Positions 4,201-5,438 of a DNA stretch of 5,438 bases are shown here, one piece after another. Origin of the DNA: Chloroflexota bacterium (GTDB taxonomy: Bacteria > Chloroflexota > Limnocylindria > P2-11E); the NCBI GenBank assembly GCA_005881085.1, contig VBGU01000189.1, positions 1 to 5,438 on the forward strand, written 5' to 3'. Made by a program: the position numbers and the translations under genes. Under the pieces are notes generated by a model. It saw nothing but the letters and a program-made list of their open reading frames with translations, made no database searches and had not been told where the DNA came from. Position 1 is the first letter of the stretch; every line of letters begins with the position of its first letter.

Positions 4201-5438
4201 TGTCGGCCCGACCGGTCCCCAGGGTCCGACCGGTGCTACAGGGGCGACCGGCGCCACCGGGTCAACTGGTGCAACCGGCACCAACGGCACGAATGGAACG
4301 AACGGCGCAACCGGCGCGACCGGTGCAACGGGCGCCACCGGTACGAACGGCGCCAACGGAACGAACGGCGCCGTCGGTCCGACGGGTCCTCAGGGTCCGA
4401 CCGGTGCCACTGGTGCGACCGGATCAACGGGTTCGACTGGTGCGACCGGCACCAACGGCACGAATGGAACGAATGGCGCCACGGGCGCGACCGGAGCTAC
4501 CGGTGCGACCGGAACCAACGGTACCAACGGGACAAATGGCGCGACCGGTGCGACCGGCGCGACCGGTTCCAACGGCACAAACGGAACGAACGGCGCGACT
4601 GGCGCGACCGGGGCTACCGGTGCAACGGGAACCAACGGCACCAACGGGACGAACGGCGCGACCGGCGCGACGGGTGCCACCGGAACGAACGGAACGAATG
4701 GCGCCGTCGGCCCCACTGGTCCTCAGGGTCCGACCGGCGCAACAGGAGCTACGGGATCGACCGGTGCCACCGGTGCAACGGGAACCAATGGAACCAACGG
4801 TACGAACGGCGCGACTGGATCGACCGGTGCGACTGGAACCAACGGCACGACCGGTGCGACGGGCGCCACCGGTACGAACGGGACCAACGGCACCAACGGA
4901 GCTGTCGGTCCGACTGGTCCGCAGGGTCCGACCGGTGCAACGGGAGCTACGGGATCGACCGGTGCGACCGGTGCAACCGGCACCAACGGAACCAACGGTA
5001 CGAATGGCGCCACGGGTTCGACTGGTGCGACCGGTACGAACGGCACGAACGGAACCAATGGCGCGACCGGCGCAACTGGTGCGACCGGCACCAACGGGAC
5101 GAACGGCGCCGTCGGCCCGACAGGTCCGCAGGGTCCGACCGGGGCGACTGGTGCGACCGGATCAACGGGCGCGACTGGCACCAACGGCACCAACGGAACT
5201 AATGGCGCGACTGGTGCAACGGGCGCCACCGGAACGAACGGCACCAACGGAACCAATGGCGCAACGGGCGCGACTGGCACCGACGCCTACACCACCACCA
5301 GCGCGAACTACACCCAGCCGGCGGTCAGCGCCACGGTGAGTGTCACCGTCGGCACGACCGCCTGGATGGCCGTCGGTCAGTACCTCTACGTCAACACCGG
5401 CGGCTTCTACACCGTGAGCTCGATCACCAACGCCACCA
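1274..5438 (+). CDS. Receiver / MshEN-like / TM / FecR-like / collagen-like surface protein (3' partial)
   Basis: One frame is open for at least 1388 codons and runs off the window. Domains, numbered from ATG 1274, are as follows. Residues 15-130 are a receiver with an intact site (D21/D22, D67, T95, K115). Residues about 150-282 resemble the N-terminal domain of GspE/PilB/MshE ATPases, with no ATPase following. R300-R303 and a helix at about 305-326 form one membrane segment, N-terminus inside by the positive-inside rule. Residues 338-472 are a FecR-type beta domain. Residues 474-646 are an unassigned beta-rich, Pro/Ala-ending linker. Residues 647-1337 are 229 Gly-X-Y triplets with one four-residue break. 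From 1338 a tail domain begins and is truncated. There is no signal peptide; the helix would act as a signal anchor. GTG 1310, four codons before the first receiver strand, is an alternative start, and neither has a strong ribosome site (AGG at 1267-1269 lies close to the ATG). I infer a surface fibre or stalk with a cytoplasmic phospho-signalling head. I know of no named family with this architecture. Confidence 0.9.
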   Translation, partial: MACNSKETTLSLVPKRILIADDHLAVREGLRSLIDPDPDFKVVGEAADGNEAARKALELRPDVIMLDNSMPGMTGLEVARMLRDNLPDTKIVFLTLDPGIRDLALATGAAAHISKDQPPQEIMRVVRAAAGIAPLKATAGQPTSAQAKLAEMLVSEKALTSRQIQDLDKSRDGKQTLSNAILRSGLVVPEILASALARVSGHPVTSLRVAPEAAVIRQLPRRFCELRAVALVEFGRTEATLAMADPLDQAAEHEAKDMLGGIEVKVVTATLTEVRDAIHHAHAPALVPLVAVPPMPMQQRRRRPLALVAALAAALLLVATGTGVFLTQSTVVAARANLTIFQGTVDVRHGTGNFAAASTNDLVEQGDTIRTASGAHAALTFFDRSLVVLEPDTQVVLETLRTVAGGSDIDLVLRQVTGKTWHVVAHSIGDGGRYAVLTPTSTNTVQGTAFQVRIDALGRTVISTTDGTVRTFGTDTAVPPVLVAAGMQTTISQTGPSAVQPITDPTLTFTFEDALQAFVVNAAGQGAGTKDGSVLRYIPGSTVAQDNGRVAVTVPGTEAGRFSSIVAPKGDIAQVRIATDLNQGGKVTSLTETRPVENGTAKGGVTVTGTTVVILSDSAAKAAAAPILASAPPSPTPFNPLTLISQGPQGNLGPAGPVGLNGEPGAQGPPGPAGPTGANGDPGASGAPGVAGSVGATGAAGVDGLPGGTGVPGVQGSAGAPGTAGAAGPAGPAGADSTVPGPTGPTGATGANGSVGPTGAQGATGATGATGNNGVDGATGATGATGNNGVDGATGATGANGAIGPTGPQGPIGATGATGATGNNGVDGATGPAGVNGTNGTNGATGATGATGSDGTNGTNGTDGATGATGATGATGANGTNGATGATGATGANGTNGTNGAIGPSGPQGPTGGTGATGSTGSTGATGANGTNGTNGANGATGATGATGTNGTNGTNGATGATGATGANGTNGTNGAVGPTGPQGPTGATGATGATGSTGATGTNGTNGTNGATGATGATGATGTNGANGTNGAVGPTGPQGPTGATGATGSTGSTGATGTNGTNGTNGATGATGATGATGTNGTNGTNGATGATGATGSNGTNGTNGATGATGATGATGTNGTNGTNGATGATGATGTNGTNGAVGPTGPQGPTGATGATGSTGATGATGTNGTNGTNGATGSTGATGTNGTTGATGATGTNGTNGTNGAVGPTGPQGPTGATGATGSTGATGATGTNGTNGTNGATGSTGATGTNGTNGTNGATGATGATGTNGTNGAVGPTGPQGPTGATGATGSTGATGTNGTNGTNGATGATGATGTNGTNGTNGATGATGTDAYTTTSANYTQPAVSATVSVTVGTTAWMAVGQYLYVNTGGFYTVSSITNAT
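1316..1663 (+). other. Receiver (REC) domain of the giant surface protein
   Basis: It begins KRILIADDHLAVREGL, with acidic pair D21/D22, and continues to the phosphoacceptor D67 in VIMLDNSMPGMTGLE. T95 sits in VFLTL and K115 in HISKD. All catalytic positions are present, unlike the divergent neighbour's pseudo-receiver, so it should be phosphorylatable. It resembles NarL-family receivers, but no helix-turn-helix follows it. Confidence 0.92.
1721..2119 (+). other. GspE/PilB N-terminal (MshEN-like) domain without the ATPase
   Basis: The segment follows the two-part layout of the family: a helical first half (ALTSRQIQDL through ILRSGLVVPEILASAL) and a second half with AVIRQLPRRFCELRAVAL, then EATLAMADPLDQ, and ending VKVVTATLTEVRDAI. 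The LAMADPLD signature is very typical. In MshE this domain binds cyclic di-GMP. Here the Arg and Gly of the usual RLG motif align with T176 and S178, and a usual Gln aligns with V199, so nucleotide binding is doubtful. Family fold is likely, ligand unknown. Confidence 0.75.
2186..2251 (+). other. Single transmembrane helix with preceding Arg cluster
   Basis: Residues 305-326 are almost entirely Ala, Leu and Val, with a Gly/Thr-rich end, and are preceded by QQRRRRP. The positive-inside rule places the receiver and MshEN-like domains in the cytoplasm and everything after about residue 327 outside the membrane. Confidence 0.88.
2285..2689 (+). other. FecR-type extracytoplasmic beta domain
   Basis: The segment shows the characteristic FecR order: a first strand LTIFQGTVDVRHG, then LVEQGDTIRTASGAHAALTF, a DRSLVVLEPDTQVVL strand, a second part YAVLTPTSTNTVQGTAFQVR, and TVISTTDGTVRTFG at the end. 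In iron-dicitrate regulators this domain sits outside the inner membrane and passes signals inward. In Gram-positive-type and Chloroflexota proteins its role is mostly unassigned. Confidence 0.8.
2690..3211 (+). other. Unassigned beta-rich linker within the giant protein
   Basis: Residues 473-646 carry no motif I can name. They are rich in Val, Thr and Gly with alternating hydrophobic strands (for example GRVAVTVPGTEAGRF and GGVTVTGTTVVIL), so a folded beta domain of about 130 residues is likely. It ends in an Ala/Pro-rich stretch (KAAAAPILASAPPSPTP) that looks like a hinge before the collagen stalk. Confidence 0.6.
3212..3481 (+). repeat. Collagen-like segment 1: 30 Pro-rich Gly-X-Y triplets
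   Basis: Thirty uninterrupted triplets encode a diverse, Pro-rich collagen sequence that includes GPP, GEP, GDP and repeated GPA. It ends at GAD, followed by the four-residue break S-T-V-P before segment 2. Its composition is much closer to animal-type collagen than the rest of the stalk, and it may serve as the nucleation end of the triple helix. Confidence 0.93.
3494..5284 (+). repeat. Collagen-like segment 2: 199 Thr/Asn-rich Gly-X-Y triplets
   Basis: I checked all 199 triplets codon by codon and found no break in Gly periodicity. GAT, GTN and GAN dominate. Pro is almost confined to GPT/GPQ/GPI/GPS groups. There is no Lys, Arg or Glu in this segment, and from 3971 to 5275 no charged residue at all. 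Thr at the Y position is the arrangement seen in bacterial collagens such as Bacillus BclA, where Thr is glycosylated. Whether that happens here is unknown. Confidence 0.95.
3674..5284 (+). repeat. Higher-order repeat: seven blocks each opened by GA(I/V)-GP(T/S)-GPQ-GP(T/I)
   Basis: A four-triplet Pro-rich header starts at 3674, 3971, 4196, 4367, 4700, 4898 and 5105. The blocks are 33, 25, 19, 37, 22, 23 and 20 triplets long. After the header, runs of GAT or GST alternate with runs of GTN. The blocks starting at 4700 and 4898 encode identical protein for their first 16 triplets, but differ at 19 of 48 third codon positions. Confidence 0.9.
5285..5438 (+). other. Start of C-terminal tail domain after the collagen stalk (truncated by window)
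   Basis: Directly after the last triplet, the protein continues AYTTTSANYTQPAVSATV and then TAWMAVGQYLYVNTGGFYTV. This beta-rich module, with the pattern Tyr/Phe-T-Q-P-A-V followed by W-M-x-V-G-Q, resembles tail domains I associate with collagen-like bacterial and phage fibre proteins. It is the probable trimerisation or tip domain. The end of the protein is outside the window. Confidence 0.6.

Noticed and set aside
3994..5280. Several minus-strand frames reading as long VAPVAPVAP repeats
   Set aside because: They are the reverse complement of the GAT/GTN triplets. The apparent Pro/Val/Ala repeat proteins have no independent start context or flanking domain.
3494..5284. Tandem repeats that might suggest a CRISPR array or minisatellite
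   Set aside because: The period is 9 bases with coding-frame constraint and synonymous variation. There are no constant direct repeats separated by unique spacers.
3711..5339. Plus-strand open frame of about 542 codons rich in Arg, Pro, Ala and Thr
   Set aside because: It is the +1-shifted reading of the collagen repeat. The Gly-X-Y frame is continuous with the upstream domains and the tail domain; this one starts and ends inside the repeat.

Overview
This is a high-GC bacterial window with dense coding, strong G/C preference at third positions and short intergenic gaps. The NarL-type response regulators and the FecR and GspE-N (MshEN-like) modules would suit Chloroflexota or a similar high-GC environmental lineage. 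I hold that placement loosely, because no marker gene is present.

The layout is a divergent pair of transcription units around a gap of about 53 bp. To the left, two minus-strand genes probably form one operon. The first (1220 to 759) encodes a degenerate receiver domain with a C-terminal membrane anchor. After a 21-bp gap comes the second (737 to 84), a canonical NarL/FixJ-type response regulator. Bases 1-83 may hold the start of a further minus-strand gene, but cannot be called with confidence.

To the right, one uninterrupted plus-strand reading frame runs from about 1274 to the window edge (at least 1388 codons, no stop). It encodes an unusual fusion. In order it has an intact phospho-receiver domain, a GspE/PilB N-terminal (MshEN-like) domain, an Arg-rich stop followed by one membrane helix, and a FecR-type beta domain. 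An unassigned beta-rich linker follows, then 229 collagen Gly-X-Y triplets and the start of a C-terminal tail domain cut off by the window edge. The predicted topology puts a two-component receiver in the cytoplasm and a collagen-like stalk outside the cell on the same polypeptide.

All three confident genes carry a receiver-type domain. A reasonable hypothesis is a small signalling module: the NarL-type regulator may control transcription of the divergent surface fibre, the fibre protein may itself be phosphorylated, and the membrane-anchored pseudo-receiver may act as a partner or sink. An exact 9-bp direct repeat (TACACCGTT) in the divergent gap is a candidate operator. The fusion, the charge-free Thr/Asn-rich collagen and its conserved higher-order punctuation are the most interesting parts of the window.
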